From Streptomyces capillispiralis (GTDB taxonomy: Bacteria > Actinomycetota > Actinomycetes > Streptomycetales > Streptomycetaceae), in NCBI RefSeq assembly GCF_007829875.1, contig NZ_VIWV01000001.1, forward strand, positions 1,240,001 through 1,304,000: 64,000 nt of DNA, read 5' to 3'. A program made the position numbers and the translations under genes. Below are positions 14,875-22,777 of this stretch, piece after piece (within the stretch, counting starts at the first letter, position 1; every line of letters starts with the position of its first letter). The notes below the pieces were generated by a model. That model saw only the letters and a list, made by a program, of their open reading frames with translations, did no database searches and had not been told where the DNA came from.

Positions 14875-15648
14875 TCACCCCGCTCCGGTGTCCGCCCCAC
14901 CGGCCGCGGTGCCCGCCGGCTCGGCCGGGCCGGGCTCGACGAAGCTGTACGGCGGCAGCGGACCGTTCAGCCGGACCTCCAGGTGGGGCATGTCCTTGCG
15001 GGCCTGCTCCACCGCGGCCAGGAACTCCTGTGCCGTCTCCCGCTTCACCAGGTAGGAGATGTTGGCCAGCCAGCCGGTGGACTCCGGGCCCACGCTCACC
15101 GCGTCGGCGGAGCCCTCCAGCGCGCGCTCCAGCGCGGTGCCGTCCTCGGCCTCCTTGTCCTTGACCGCGGCGGCGACCATCTCGCCGAGGCGGATCTTGT
15201 CGTCGTAACTGCCGCCGCCGGCCTGCCGGTTCGCCTCCGCGAGGGCGCGGATCTCCGGGTTGCCGGCCATCACGTGGTGCAGGACGGCTTCCTCCACGTG
15301 GTTGGCCTTGACGTTGTACTCGACCCGGCCGTCCAGCGCCCGCAGCCGCTCCCGGTAGTGCTCGGCGCGCTCGGCGAGGACTCCGGTGACGGCGTCGTCG
15401 TCGGGGGCGACGCTGCCGAAGCGCATGGGCAGCACGCAGCCGGCCGCGCCGATCTCGCTGAGCACGTTCTGGTGGGCGAGCAGTTCCCTGCGCTTGGGGC
15501 GCAGCCCCTCGGGGGCGTCACTGACGACGGCCGCCAGCTCGCCCTGCCGCAGCACGCGCACCGGACGCGCCGGTTCGCCGACACCGCCCATGCCCTCGGG
15601 GAGCGCCGGGTGCGACGCCGCGGTGATGCCGTAGACGTAGGTGCTCAC
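14875..15648 (-). CDS. gvpF: gas vesicle protein GvpF (GvpL/GvpF family)
   Basis: 257 residues. It starts MSTYVYGITAASHPALPEGM and shows LAAVVSDAPEGLRPKRRELL, AHQNVLSEIGAAGCVLPMRF and RVEYNVKANHVEEAVLHHVM, then ends in LEVRLNGPLPPYSF, the usual C-terminal sheet of GvpF/L. It is a paralogue of GvpL downstream. It is an accessory protein that contacts GvpA during early assembly. It overlaps gvpA by 4 bases, so the amounts of both are probably linked. Confidence 0.95.
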   Translation of the reverse strand: MSTYVYGITAASHPALPEGMGGVGEPARPVRVLRQGELAAVVSDAPEGLRPKRRELLAHQNVLSEIGAAGCVLPMRFGSVAPDDDAVTGVLAERAEHYRERLRALDGRVEYNVKANHVEEAVLHHVMAGNPEIRALAEANRQAGGGSYDDKIRLGEMVAAAVKDKEAEDGTALERALEGSADAVSVGPESTGWLANISYLVKRETAQEFLAAVEQARKDMPHLEVRLNGPLPPYSFVEPGPAEPAGTAAGGADTGAG

Positions 15649-16079
15649 TCCTGCTCCTCCTTCCGGCGGGCGGTGGTGCTCTTGCGGGCCCGCGGACGGG
15701 ACTCCGTCTCGCGCTCGGAACCACCCTCACGCGCCTGCTTGAAGGCGTCGGAGATGGTCTCCGCGGCGCCGGACAGCGCCCCCTTGGACTTGCCGCGGGC
15801 GCCGGACTCGGTGACCTCCCCGACGATCTCGGGCAGGCCCGGGCTCTTGCGCGGCCCGGCCTCCAGGTCGAGGCGGTTGCACGCCTCGGCGAAGCGGAGG
15901 TACGTGTCGACGCTGGCGACGACGACACGGACGTCGATCTTGAGGATCTCGATACCGACCAGGGACACGCGCACGAATGCGTCGATGACGAGCCCCCTGT
16001 CCAGAACAAGTTCGAGCACGTCGTAGAGGCCACTGCTGCCGCCCCCACCGCCGGTCTGTTGTGCCGGTACGACTGTCAT
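15645..16079 (-). CDS. gvpA: gas vesicle structural protein GvpA with extended charged tail
   Basis: 144 residues from ATG 16079, preceded by GGAGGG. Residues ~17-70 are the GvpA shell fold: GLYDVLELVLDRGLVIDAFV, RVSLVGIEILKIDVRVVVAS, VDTYLRFAEA. Typical GvpA has ~70 residues; here ~75 more follow, rich in Gly, Ser, Lys, Arg and Glu (TISDAFKQAREGGSERETES, then RPRARKSTTARR). Streptomycete forms often have such tails. It should be the main shell monomer, but a tail of this size would change packing or surface. It lies second in the operon, 54 bases after gvpO. Confidence 0.93.
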   Translation of the reverse strand: MTVVPAQQTGGGGGSSGLYDVLELVLDRGLVIDAFVRVSLVGIEILKIDVRVVVASVDTYLRFAEACNRLDLEAGPRKSPGLPEIVGEVTESGARGKSKGALSGAAETISDAFKQAREGGSERETESRPRARKSTTARRKEEQE

Positions 16080-16133
16080 GCCGGCCAGCCCTCCTGTCTG
16101 TGGTGTGTGTGAGTGATCGTCCGGCCGGGCGGC

Positions 16134-16511
16134 CTAGCGGCCGCCGGACCTGTGTGCGTCGGCCCGCCCGCGCTCGTAGCGGCGGACGCGCCGGTATCCG
16201 GTGAGCTGCCCGTCGGGGTCCAGCTCCACCTGGTAACTCGCCATCAGGCTCATCGTGTCGGGCACGCGCTCGAGTTCGAGGACCTCGACCTCCAGCGTCC
16301 AGCCCTCCTCCGTCTGTGCGAAGGACGACACGGACTCGGCTTCCATACCGGTGAGTTCCGCGAGCTGTCCGCGCGCCTGGCGCAGCACCTCCATCGGGCC
16401 CGGTCGTCGGGATTTTCCGTTGTTGTCGGTCTCAGTGGTCGTGTGGGATTCGGGAGAGTCCTGGGATTCCTGTGAATCCTGTGGCTCATTGGTGTTGTTT
16501 GTGTTCGACAT
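16134..16511 (-). CDS. gvpO: gas vesicle protein GvpO
   Basis: 125 residues from ATG 16511 with GGAGG five bases upstream. The first ~40 residues are Asn, Ser, Thr, Gln and Glu-rich and disordered. The core is RRPGPMEVLRQARGQLAELT, then EEGWTLEVEVLELERVPDTM and MASYQVELDPDGQLTGYRRV, a small domain shared by GvpO proteins. It is a regulator or accessory factor of gas-vesicle formation and the first gene of the operon. The 104-base gap upstream has no GGGTAT/GGGTAC promoter that I could find, so it may be read through from the tkt genes. Confidence 0.92.
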   Translation of the reverse strand: MSNTNNTNEPQDSQESQDSPESHTTTETDNNGKSRRPGPMEVLRQARGQLAELTGMEAESVSSFAQTEEGWTLEVEVLELERVPDTMSLMASYQVELDPDGQLTGYRRVRRYERGRADAHRSGGR

Positions 16512-16615
16512 GGCCACCTCCCCCTTCGTGTGGCCGCAAGTCTGTTCGCCAAACCTCCCTGCGGCTCACCGGTTCGCTCCGGCCCCGCCCGCGCCGGCTC
16601 GGCGGCGGGCGGGTC

Positions 16616-16999
16616 TCAGTCGCGCAGCGCGCGCAGCCGACGGCGGGCCGGCCCCAGGGCGCGCCCCCGGCGCGGCAGGCCGGCCCACGGGTCGGTGCGC
16701 GCCTGCTCGACGGCGTCGGCGACGGTCCAGCGGCGGGCGTGCAGCCGTGGATCGTCCAGCGGTGTTCTTCCCTGCGGGAACCCCGGTGTGTCGATGCCCT
16801 CCGGACGGCGGTCCAGCATCAGCGGGCGGCCCCGCAGGTGCGGCAGCATGAACGGGGCGACGGCCCGGTGGTAGTCGACGAGATCGCCCTTGGTGTACTC
16901 CTCGGCCCCACCACCGCCCGGGAAGAGCACCTTGCCCGGGCGGTGGATCTCCACGGGGCGACGGCCGGCCCGTACGGTGCGCGGCCCGTCGTCGCTCAC
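16616..16999 (-). CDS. truncated LigD polymerase/primase-like protein
   Basis: 127 residues from a GTG that overlaps the transketolase stop as GTGA. VEIHRPGKVLFPGGGG, EYTKGDLVDYHRAVAPFMLP and HLRGRPLMLDRRPEGIDTPG match the first ~60 residues of the LigD polymerase (PolDom) fold used in bacterial end joining. After that point the sequence departs from the family and becomes Arg-rich (GLPRRGRALGPARRRLRALR), ending ~100 bases before gvpO. The full domain has ~290 residues, and its catalytic Asp residues lie beyond the break, so this product should be inactive. It may be a decayed remnant, or a 5' part left by a deletion at the gvp junction. It is still in an operon position. Confidence 0.65.
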   Translation of the reverse strand: MSDDGPRTVRAGRRPVEIHRPGKVLFPGGGGAEEYTKGDLVDYHRAVAPFMLPHLRGRPLMLDRRPEGIDTPGFPQGRTPLDDPRLHARRWTVADAVEQARTDPWAGLPRRGRALGPARRRLRALRD

Positions 17000-18843
17000 G
17001 CCACGATCGCCTCCCCCACCAGCAGCCGCCCGCACGCCGCGATCGACTCGGCGTCGATCCCGGCGGCGTGCAGCTGCTCCTCCGGGGAGGCGGAGCCCGG
17101 CATGTCGCGGACGGCCAGCCGCACCAGACGCGGTACCGGACGCCCGTCGGCGAAGGCGTCCAGCACCGCGTCCCCCAGGCCGCCCTCCGGGTGGTGATCC
17201 TCGACGGTCACCAGGCAGCCGGTCTCCTCGGCGGCCGTGCGCAGGGTCTCCCGGTCCACCGGCTTCACCGAGTACAGGTCGATCACCCGTACGGCGATGC
17301 CCTCGCCCTCCAGGGCGTCCGCGGCGGCCAGTGCCTCGGGCACGGTGACGCCCGCCGCGACGAGGGTGAGCCGGTCGTGGCCGGAGGAGCGCAGCACCTT
17401 GCTGCCGCCGACGGGGAACTCCTCGTCGGGGCCGTAGATCACCGGGCTCTCGCCGCGCGAGGTGCGCAGGTAGCGGATGCCGTCCAGGTCGGCCATCGCG
17501 GCGACCAGCCGTGCGGTCTGGTTGGCGTCGCACGGGTACAGCACGGTCGAGCCGTGCACCGCCCGCATCATCGCCAGGTCCTCCAGACCCATCTGGCTGG
17601 GGCCGTCCTGGCCGATGGCGACGCCCGCGTGCGAGCCGACGAGGTTGATGCCGGAGCCGCTGACCGACGCCATGCGGACGAAGTCGTGGGCGCGGGTGAG
17701 GAAGGCGGCGAAGGTGGAGGCGTACGGCGTCCAGCCGCGCGCCGCGACGCCGACCGCCGCAGCGACCATCTGCTGCTCGGCGATGTAGCACTCGACGTAG
17801 CGTTCGGGGTGCTCCTTGGCGAAGAACTCCGCGCGCGTGGAGTCACCGACCTCGCCGTCGAGGGCCACGACGTCGCCGCGTGCGCCACCGAGGGCGGCCA
17901 GCGCCTCACCGAAGGCGTTGCGGGTGGCCACCTCCTCGCCCTTGTCCCAGCGGGGCAGCGCGAGGTGCCCGGTGTGCCGGGCGGGGCGCTCCGCGGCGGC
18001 GGACGGCCCGCCCACCGGGAGGCGCAGGTCGCGCGGGCCGCCGAGTTCGGCGATCGCCTCCTCCGCCTCGGGCAGCGGCTTGCCGTGCAGGCCCTCGCGG
18101 TCCTGGACGGCCTCGACGCCCTTGCCCTTGAGGGTGCGGGCGAGGATGGCGGTGGGCTGTCCCTTGGTGGAGTCGGCCTCCCCGTAAGCGCGGTCGACGG
18201 CGTCCACGTCGTGGCCGTCCACCTCGACGGTGTGCCAGCCGAAGGCCTGGAAGCGGCGGGCGTAGGCGTCGAGGTCGTGGCCGTGCCGGGTGGGGCCGCG
18301 CTGGCCGAGCCGGTTGACGTCCACGATCACCGTGAGGTTGTCCAGGTTCTCGTACGCGGCCTGCTCGGCGGCCTCCCACACCGAGCCCTCGGCGATCTCG
18401 CTGTCCCCGCACAGCACCCACACCCGGTAGTCGGCGTGCTCCAGCCGCTTCCCGGCCAGCGCGATGCCGACGCCCACGGGCAGGCCCTGGCCGAGCGAGC
18501 CGGTGGCCGTCTCGACCCAGGGCAACTGCCGGGGGGTGGGGTGTCCTTCGAGGCGGCTGCCCTTCTTGCGGAAGGTGAGCAGTTCCTCGTCGTCGATGGC
18601 GCCGACGGCCTTGTAGGCGGCGTACATCAGGGGCGAGGCGTGGCCCTTGGAGAGGACGAACCGGTCGTTGCCGGGGTGGTCGGGGCGCGCGAAGTCGTAG
18701 CGGAAGTGGTGGGCGAACAGAACGGCCATCAGGTCCGCCGCGGACATCGACGACGTGGGGTGCCCGGAGCCCGCGGCGGCCGCCGCGCGGACACTGTCCA
18801 CGCGCAACTGCTGTCCGAGCTCTTCGAGTTCACCGGTGTTCAT
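16996..18843 (-). CDS. tkt: transketolase
   Basis: 615 residues, one chain with both halves. The N-half binds thiamine diphosphate: RVDSVRAAAAAGSGHPTSS, VLSKGHASPLMYAAYKAVGA, LPWVETATGSLGQGLPVGVG and LCGDSEIAEGSVWEAAEQAA, then VDVNRLGQRG. The pyrimidine half shows VALDGEVGDSTRAEFFAKEH, YVECYIAEQQMVAAAVGVAA (activating Glu) and LVGSHAGVAIGQDGPSQMG. It moves two-carbon units in the pentose phosphate pathway. At 615 residues it is shorter than the ~690-residue housekeeping type, so a second copy elsewhere is likely. It overlaps the NDH-2 gene (ATGA) and the LigD-like gene (GTGA). Confidence 0.95.
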   Translation of the reverse strand: MNTGELEELGQQLRVDSVRAAAAAGSGHPTSSMSAADLMAVLFAHHFRYDFARPDHPGNDRFVLSKGHASPLMYAAYKAVGAIDDEELLTFRKKGSRLEGHPTPRQLPWVETATGSLGQGLPVGVGIALAGKRLEHADYRVWVLCGDSEIAEGSVWEAAEQAAYENLDNLTVIVDVNRLGQRGPTRHGHDLDAYARRFQAFGWHTVEVDGHDVDAVDRAYGEADSTKGQPTAILARTLKGKGVEAVQDREGLHGKPLPEAEEAIAELGGPRDLRLPVGGPSAAAERPARHTGHLALPRWDKGEEVATRNAFGEALAALGGARGDVVALDGEVGDSTRAEFFAKEHPERYVECYIAEQQMVAAAVGVAARGWTPYASTFAAFLTRAHDFVRMASVSGSGINLVGSHAGVAIGQDGPSQMGLEDLAMMRAVHGSTVLYPCDANQTARLVAAMADLDGIRYLRTSRGESPVIYGPDEEFPVGGSKVLRSSGHDRLTLVAAGVTVPEALAAADALEGEGIAVRVIDLYSVKPVDRETLRTAAEETGCLVTVEDHHPEGGLGDAVLDAFADGRPVPRLVRLAVRDMPGSASPEEQLHAAGIDAESIAACGRLLVGEAIVA

Positions 18844-20474
18844 GAGTCTCCTTCGGCGGGGTGGTCGATGCGCTTGACGGGGCCGGGTGCGACGTCCGGG
18901 CCGGGCGGCGGCTGGTCGGGGGGCGGGCTGACGGAGTCCCGCCGCTCACCGGACTCCCCACCGCGCTGCTTCTTGGCGGGCTCTCCGCCGGGCTGGTTCT
19001 TGGCGGGCTCGCCACCCGGCTGGTTCTTGGCAGGCTCTCCGCCGGGCCGGTTCTTCGCGGGCTCGCCACCCGGCTGGTTCTTCGCCGGTTCTCCAGCGGG
19101 CTGGTTCTTCCCGGCCTCGCTCCGGGGCTGCTCGCTCCCGGGTTGCTTGCTCCCGGGCCCGCCGTCGGGCCGGCCCGGGACCCGGGCCAGTTCCGGGGAC
19201 GCCGTGTCCAGCGGGACCGACCAGGACCGTACGAGCCCCAACTGGACCGCCTGGCGCGGCAGTACGGCGTCGAGGAGCCAGTCGGCCGCCACCCGCACCC
19301 GGTTGCCCGGCATCGCCGCCAGGTGGTAGCCGCGGGTGACCGCGCCCGCCGCCACCCCGGAGAGGTTCACGCCGAGCGGGTTGGCGGCGGCCTTGACACC
19401 GCCGAGGTCCACCACGAACCCCATGTCCTTGTGGCGGTAGGCGCGCCGCTCCCCCTCACCGAACGACGCGGCGACGTTGTGCCCGCACACCTTGCCCTGC
19501 CGCCACGCGTGCTGCGCGGTCATCGGGGTGTACTGCCCGGGCTTCTCCAGGTCGGGCACCGCGGCCGCGTCACCGCACGCGAACACCTCCGGCCGGCCCG
19601 GCACCCGCAGGTGCGGGTCGACCAGCAGCCGGCCGCGCTCCATGGGCAGCCCGAGCGACTCGGCCAGCGGATCGGGCCGTACGCCCACGCACCACACCAG
19701 GGTGTTGGTCTCGACGAACTCGCCGTCGGTCAGCAGCACCCCCTCGGGCGTGGCCTCCTTCACGGAGGTGCCCATCCGCACGTCCACGCCCCGCTCGCGC
19801 AGCACCTTGTCGGCGGTGGCGGAGAGCCGCTCGTCCAGCTCGGGCAGGACCCGGTCGGCGATGTCCAGCAGCATCCAGCGCGGCCGCATACCGTTCCGCA
19901 GCGGGTGCCCGCTGACCTGCGAGTCGGTGAACAGCTGCCCGTGCGCGGCGACTTCGGTGCCGGTGTAGCCCGCGCCCACCACCACGAAGGTGCACCGGGC
20001 GGCGCACCGCCCGGGGTCGTCGGTGGCGGCCGCGAGCTCCACCTGCCGGGTCACGTGGTCACGCAGATACAGCGCCTCGGGCAGGCCGCGGAAACCGTGC
20101 GCGTGCTCCGCGACCCCGGGGATGGGCAGCAGCTTGTTGACGCTCCCGGCGGCGAGCACCAGCCGGTCGTAGGAGAGGGTGCCGCCCTCGCCCTCGGGGC
20201 CGGTGTAGTGCACCTGCCGCCCGTCGAGGTCGATGCGGTCGGCCTCCCCCAGCACCAGCCGCACGTGCGGCAGCGTGCCGGAGAGGGAGACGGTGACCCG
20301 GCGCGGCTCCAGCACACCGGCGGCGACCTGGGGCAGCAGGGGCAGGTACAGGAAGTAGTCGGTCGGGTTCAGCAGGACGATCTCGGCCCGGCCCCGGGCG
20401 AGCCGGGACAGGGTCTGGGCCGTACGGTACCCGGCGAAGCCGGCACCGACGATCACTATGCGGGGTCGACTCAC
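18840..20474 (-). CDS. type II NADH dehydrogenase-like FAD oxidoreductase with repeat tail
   Basis: 544 residues. RIVIVGAGFAGYRTAQTLSR is the FAD-binding motif, LNPTDYFLYLPLLPQVAAGV is the NDH-2 hallmark, TFVVVGAGYTGTEVAAHGQL binds NAD(P)H, and VFACGDAAAVPD is the second FAD motif. The catalytic part ends near residue 430. The remaining ~110 residues are disordered: five 9-residue units of GEPAKNQPG type, then an acidic Pro-rich end. NDH-2 enzymes pass electrons from NADH to quinone at the membrane face without pumping. Alternative: a related ferredoxin- or sulfide-type reductase. It is the first gene of a coupled unit with transketolase. No ribosome site stands out. Confidence 0.9.
   Translation of the reverse strand: MSRPRIVIVGAGFAGYRTAQTLSRLARGRAEIVLLNPTDYFLYLPLLPQVAAGVLEPRRVTVSLSGTLPHVRLVLGEADRIDLDGRQVHYTGPEGEGGTLSYDRLVLAAGSVNKLLPIPGVAEHAHGFRGLPEALYLRDHVTRQVELAAATDDPGRCAARCTFVVVGAGYTGTEVAAHGQLFTDSQVSGHPLRNGMRPRWMLLDIADRVLPELDERLSATADKVLRERGVDVRMGTSVKEATPEGVLLTDGEFVETNTLVWCVGVRPDPLAESLGLPMERGRLLVDPHLRVPGRPEVFACGDAAAVPDLEKPGQYTPMTAQHAWRQGKVCGHNVAASFGEGERRAYRHKDMGFVVDLGGVKAAANPLGVNLSGVAAGAVTRGYHLAAMPGNRVRVAADWLLDAVLPRQAVQLGLVRSWSVPLDTASPELARVPGRPDGGPGSKQPGSEQPRSEAGKNQPAGEPAKNQPGGEPAKNRPGGEPAKNQPGGEPAKNQPGGEPAKKQRGGESGERRDSVSPPPDQPPPGPDVAPGPVKRIDHPAEGDS
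18975..19109 (-). repeat. five 27-bp tandem units in the NDH-2 gene tail
   Basis: Five contiguous 27-base units with point differences encode AKNQPGGEP-type repeats. Units alternate between two DNA variants, as if a pair had duplicated. Copy number is likely to vary between strains. Confidence 0.85.
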
Positions 20475-20548
20475 GGTTCGCCTCCGGCGCTGTCGCGTAC
20501 GTCGGAAGACTTCCGCGTCCCCCCGGTGGGGTCGGCCAAACGTCCACC

Positions 20549-20574
20549 GGTTGCCGCCGGGATCCCCCGGGTAC
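20549..20574 (+). promoter_or_regulatory. possible SigB-type promoter (GGTT-N16-GGGTAC)
   Basis: The GnnT and GGGTAC elements are 16 bases apart, about 70 bases before the enolase-superfamily gene. The hexamer is inside a GGGTACCC palindrome, so the opposite strand also carries GGGTAC, without a matching -35. Confidence 0.35.
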
Positions 20575-20644
20575 CCGGAGCGGGACCCGAACCGCCCGGG
20601 TGTCCGGCGGGCCGGGTGAGCCCGGGGAGGAGGACGGAGCGACG

Positions 20645-21736
20645 ATGAGACTGCACCGACCCGGTGTCTCCGTCTACACCGTGCCGACCGACGCCCCCGA
20701 GGCCGACGGCACCCTGGCCTGGGAGTCCACCACGGTGGTGATCGTCGAGGTGTCGGCGGGCGACGCGGCCGGCACCGGCTGGACGTACGGTCCGGCGGCG
20801 GTCGGCGACTTCCTGAGCGAGCGGCTGGCGCCGCTCGTGGAGGGCAGGAGCGCGCTGGACATCCCGGCCGTGCACGACGTCATGTGCCGCTCGGTCCGCG
20901 ACACCGGCCGGCCGGGCGTCGCCGCCTGCGCCGTCTCGGCGCTCGACATCGCGCTGTGGGACCTCAAGGCGAGGCTGCTGGAGCTTCCCCTGGTGCGGCT
21001 GCTGGGGGCGCGCCGGGAGCGGGTGCCGGTGTACGGCAGCGGGGGTTTCACGACGTACCTCGACACGCACATGGCCGCGCAGCTCAACGGGTGGGTGCAC
21101 GGGCAGCACATCCCGCGCGTGAAGATCAGGATCGGTGAGGGCTGGGGGCGGGAGGTGCCCCGCGATCTGCACCGGGTGCGGGCCGCCCGGCACGTCGTCG
21201 GCGAACACGCCGAGCTCTACGTCGACGCCAACGGGGCGTACACCCGCAAGCAGGCGGTGCGGGTCGGTCACGCGCTCGCGGAGTACGGGGTGGGCTGGTT
21301 CGAGGAGCCGGTGTCCTCGGACGACCTGACCGGGCTGCGGCTGGTCCGCGACGCCGTGGTGAGCGATGTGGCCGCCGGGGAGTACGGGTTCGACCTGCCG
21401 TACTTCGCCCGGATGATCACGGCCGGGGCGGTGGACTGTCTCCAGGTCGACGCGACGCGCTGCGGCGGCGTCACCGAGTTCCTGCACGCGGCGGCGCTGG
21501 CGGAGGCGCACGGCCTGGAGGTCTCCGCGCACGGTGCCCCGCACGTCCACGCCGCGGTGGCGGCCACGATCCCCAACCTGCGGCACATCGAGTGGTTCCA
21601 CGACCACGTCCGGGTCGAGGACCTGTTCTTCGACGGCGCCCTGGACCCCACGGGCGGCACGGTCGCCCCGGCCGCCGGCCTCGGTCACGGTCTGACCCTG
21701 CGGACCGAGGACATCGCGCGGTACCGGGTCGGCTGA
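20645..21736 (+). CDS. enolase-superfamily enzyme (mandelate racemase/muconate lactonizing type)
   Basis: 363 residues from ATG 20645 behind a GGAGGAGGACGG stretch. The N-terminal capping domain is followed by a TIM barrel with the usual stations: VKIRIGEGWG (Lys-x-Arg on the second strand), ELYVDANGAYT and WFEEPVSSDD for the first two metal ligands, DVAAGEYGFDLPYF for the third, DATRCGGVTE and VSAHGAPHVHAA (His of the MR type). The K-x-R rather than K-x-K pair means the racemase base set is altered; sugar-acid dehydratases are a fair guess. The substrate is not predictable. It is divergent from NDH-2. Confidence 0.87.
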   Translation: MRLHRPGVSVYTVPTDAPEADGTLAWESTTVVIVEVSAGDAAGTGWTYGPAAVGDFLSERLAPLVEGRSALDIPAVHDVMCRSVRDTGRPGVAACAVSALDIALWDLKARLLELPLVRLLGARRERVPVYGSGGFTTYLDTHMAAQLNGWVHGQHIPRVKIRIGEGWGREVPRDLHRVRAARHVVGEHAELYVDANGAYTRKQAVRVGHALAEYGVGWFEEPVSSDDLTGLRLVRDAVVSDVAAGEYGFDLPYFARMITAGAVDCLQVDATRCGGVTEFLHAAALAEAHGLEVSAHGAPHVHAAVAATIPNLRHIEWFHDHVRVEDLFFDGALDPTGGTVAPAAGLGHGLTLRTEDIARYRVG

Positions 21737-21846
21737 CCGGCCCGGCCGGCCGCGCGCGAGGCGGGCGGGCCTACCAGCGGCCGCGGGCGGTGCCGGGCCG
21801 CGCCCGCTCGCTCGACGGTCTCGGGGCGGCTTCTCCGAAGGGCCGG

Positions 21847-22305
21847 TCAGGCCCGGTGGTGCGGTGCTTCCGGGCCGGTGTCCTCCGGCCGCCGCGGCGG
21901 TACGGCACCGACGGTGGGCGGGGTGGACGGCACCGGCGGGACGGGAGCGGACGGACCCGCGTGACCGGTGGGTGCGGCGGGTGCGGTGGGCCGCCCGGCG
22001 GCCGGCCGGGAAGCCGCGGGCCGGGCGGCGCCGCGCAGTGCGTAGGCGAGTGCGCCCAGGATCACGGCCGTGATCAGCGCGGCCGCCCAGTCCGGCAGGA
22101 CGAGGGCGAGGGCGAGACCCACGGCCAGGGCGACGGCCGCGCCCGCGTACAGGGCGGCGGCGCCGGACGCGGCGTAGAGCGCCGCCCTGCGGCGCTGTCC
22201 CCGCGCCTGCTCGCGCAGTTCGTCGCGCACGGTCTCCCGGGCCACCTGCGCCAGTTCGTCGACCAGGTGCCTGTCCAGATGCTCCAAGTGCTCCAAGCGC
22301 TGCAT
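21847..22305 (-). CDS. phage holin family (Actinobacterial Holin-X / YqjE-like) membrane protein
   Basis: 152 residues from ATG 22305. The N-terminus (MQRLEHLEHLDRHLVDELAQ) is an amphipathic helix, then VRDELREQARGQRRRA, and two membrane helices (ALYAASGAAALYAGAAVALA and ALVLPDWAAALITAVILGAL). A ~50-residue Pro/Ala-rich tail ends the protein. Despite the family name such proteins are chromosomal, often stress-induced, and not linked to a phage; no phage genes are near. A GTTA-N15-GGGTAC promoter lies directly upstream, so it may belong to the SigB-type set. No ribosome site is visible. Confidence 0.75.
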   Translation of the reverse strand: MQRLEHLEHLDRHLVDELAQVARETVRDELREQARGQRRRAALYAASGAAALYAGAAVALAVGLALALVLPDWAAALITAVILGALAYALRGAARPAASRPAAGRPTAPAAPTGHAGPSAPVPPVPSTPPTVGAVPPRRPEDTGPEAPHHRA

Positions 22306-22314
22306 GGCCGCCGG

Positions 22315-22339
22315 GTACCCGTGGCCCGGGGCGCGTAAC
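22315..22339 (-). promoter_or_regulatory. possible SigB-type promoter (GTTA-N15-GGGTAC) for the holin-X-like gene
   Basis: Read on the minus strand, GTTA, a 15-base spacer and GGGTAC end 9 bases before the ATG, so the transcript would have almost no leader. This fits the missing ribosome site. Confidence 0.4.
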
Positions 22340-22400
22340 GCCCGCGGGCACGGGGTGTGGAGATCGTCCCGGCCGCGCCCCCGGTCGCGGCCGTCCCAAC

Positions 22401-22406
22401 TAGGCT
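22401..22406 (+). promoter_or_regulatory. -10 element TAGGCT for a leaderless VOC gene
   Basis: TAGGCT ends 7 bases before the ATG at 22414, and no ribosome site lies between. No clear TTGACA-like -35 is seen. Confidence 0.5.
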
Positions 22407-22413
22407 CTTCCCC

Positions 22414-22761
22414 ATGGAGATTCTGGGTGCCACACTGCGCGTCTGCGTCGACGACATCGAGACCGCCATCCCCTTCTACGAGCGGCTGGCGGGCGGCAGA
22501 GCCCTCCGGTTCGAGCGGGGCGGCGTCGAGGTCGCCGCGGTGGGCTGCTTCCTGCTGATGAGCGGTCCCGCGGCCGAACTGGACGTGCTGCGCAAGGTCG
22601 CGGCGACCATCGCGGTGCAGGACGTCGAGGAGGCCCGCGAGGTGCTCGCCGGGATGGGCGCGGACATCATCGCGGGCCCGCTCCCCACCCCGGTGGGCCG
22701 CAACCTCATCGCACGGCACCCGGACGGGGCGGTCTACGAGTACGCGGACCGCCGCGCCTGA
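22414..22761 (+). CDS. VOC (glyoxalase/bleomycin-resistance fold) protein
   Basis: 115 residues, one VOC module pair: LRVCVDDIETAIPFYERLAG, then VEVAAVGCFLLMSG, ATIAVQDVEEAREVLAGMG and PVGRNLIARHPDGAVYEYAD. The fold serves glyoxalases, dioxygenases and drug-binding proteins. Several usual metal ligands (the first His) are missing, so it may bind without catalysis. The gene lies alone between divergent and convergent neighbours and appears to be leaderless. Confidence 0.82.
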   Translation: MEILGATLRVCVDDIETAIPFYERLAGGRALRFERGGVEVAAVGCFLLMSGPAAELDVLRKVAATIAVQDVEEAREVLAGMGADIIAGPLPTPVGRNLIARHPDGAVYEYADRRA

Positions 22762-22777
22762 CCGGCACGGGCACGCC

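Noticed and set aside
11121..16511. Gas-vesicle cluster as a recent horizontal transfer
   Set aside because: Codon use and G+C look like the neighbours, no mobility genes flank it, and the same order is known in other streptomycetes.
18975..19109. Possible CRISPR-like array because of regular 27-bp repeats
   Set aside because: The repeats are contiguous with no spacers and are in frame in the NDH-2 tail, so they are protein-coding repeats.
21847..22305. Holin-like gene as evidence for a prophage
   Set aside because: The Actinobacterial Holin-X family is chromosomal in many species, and no other phage gene is in the window.
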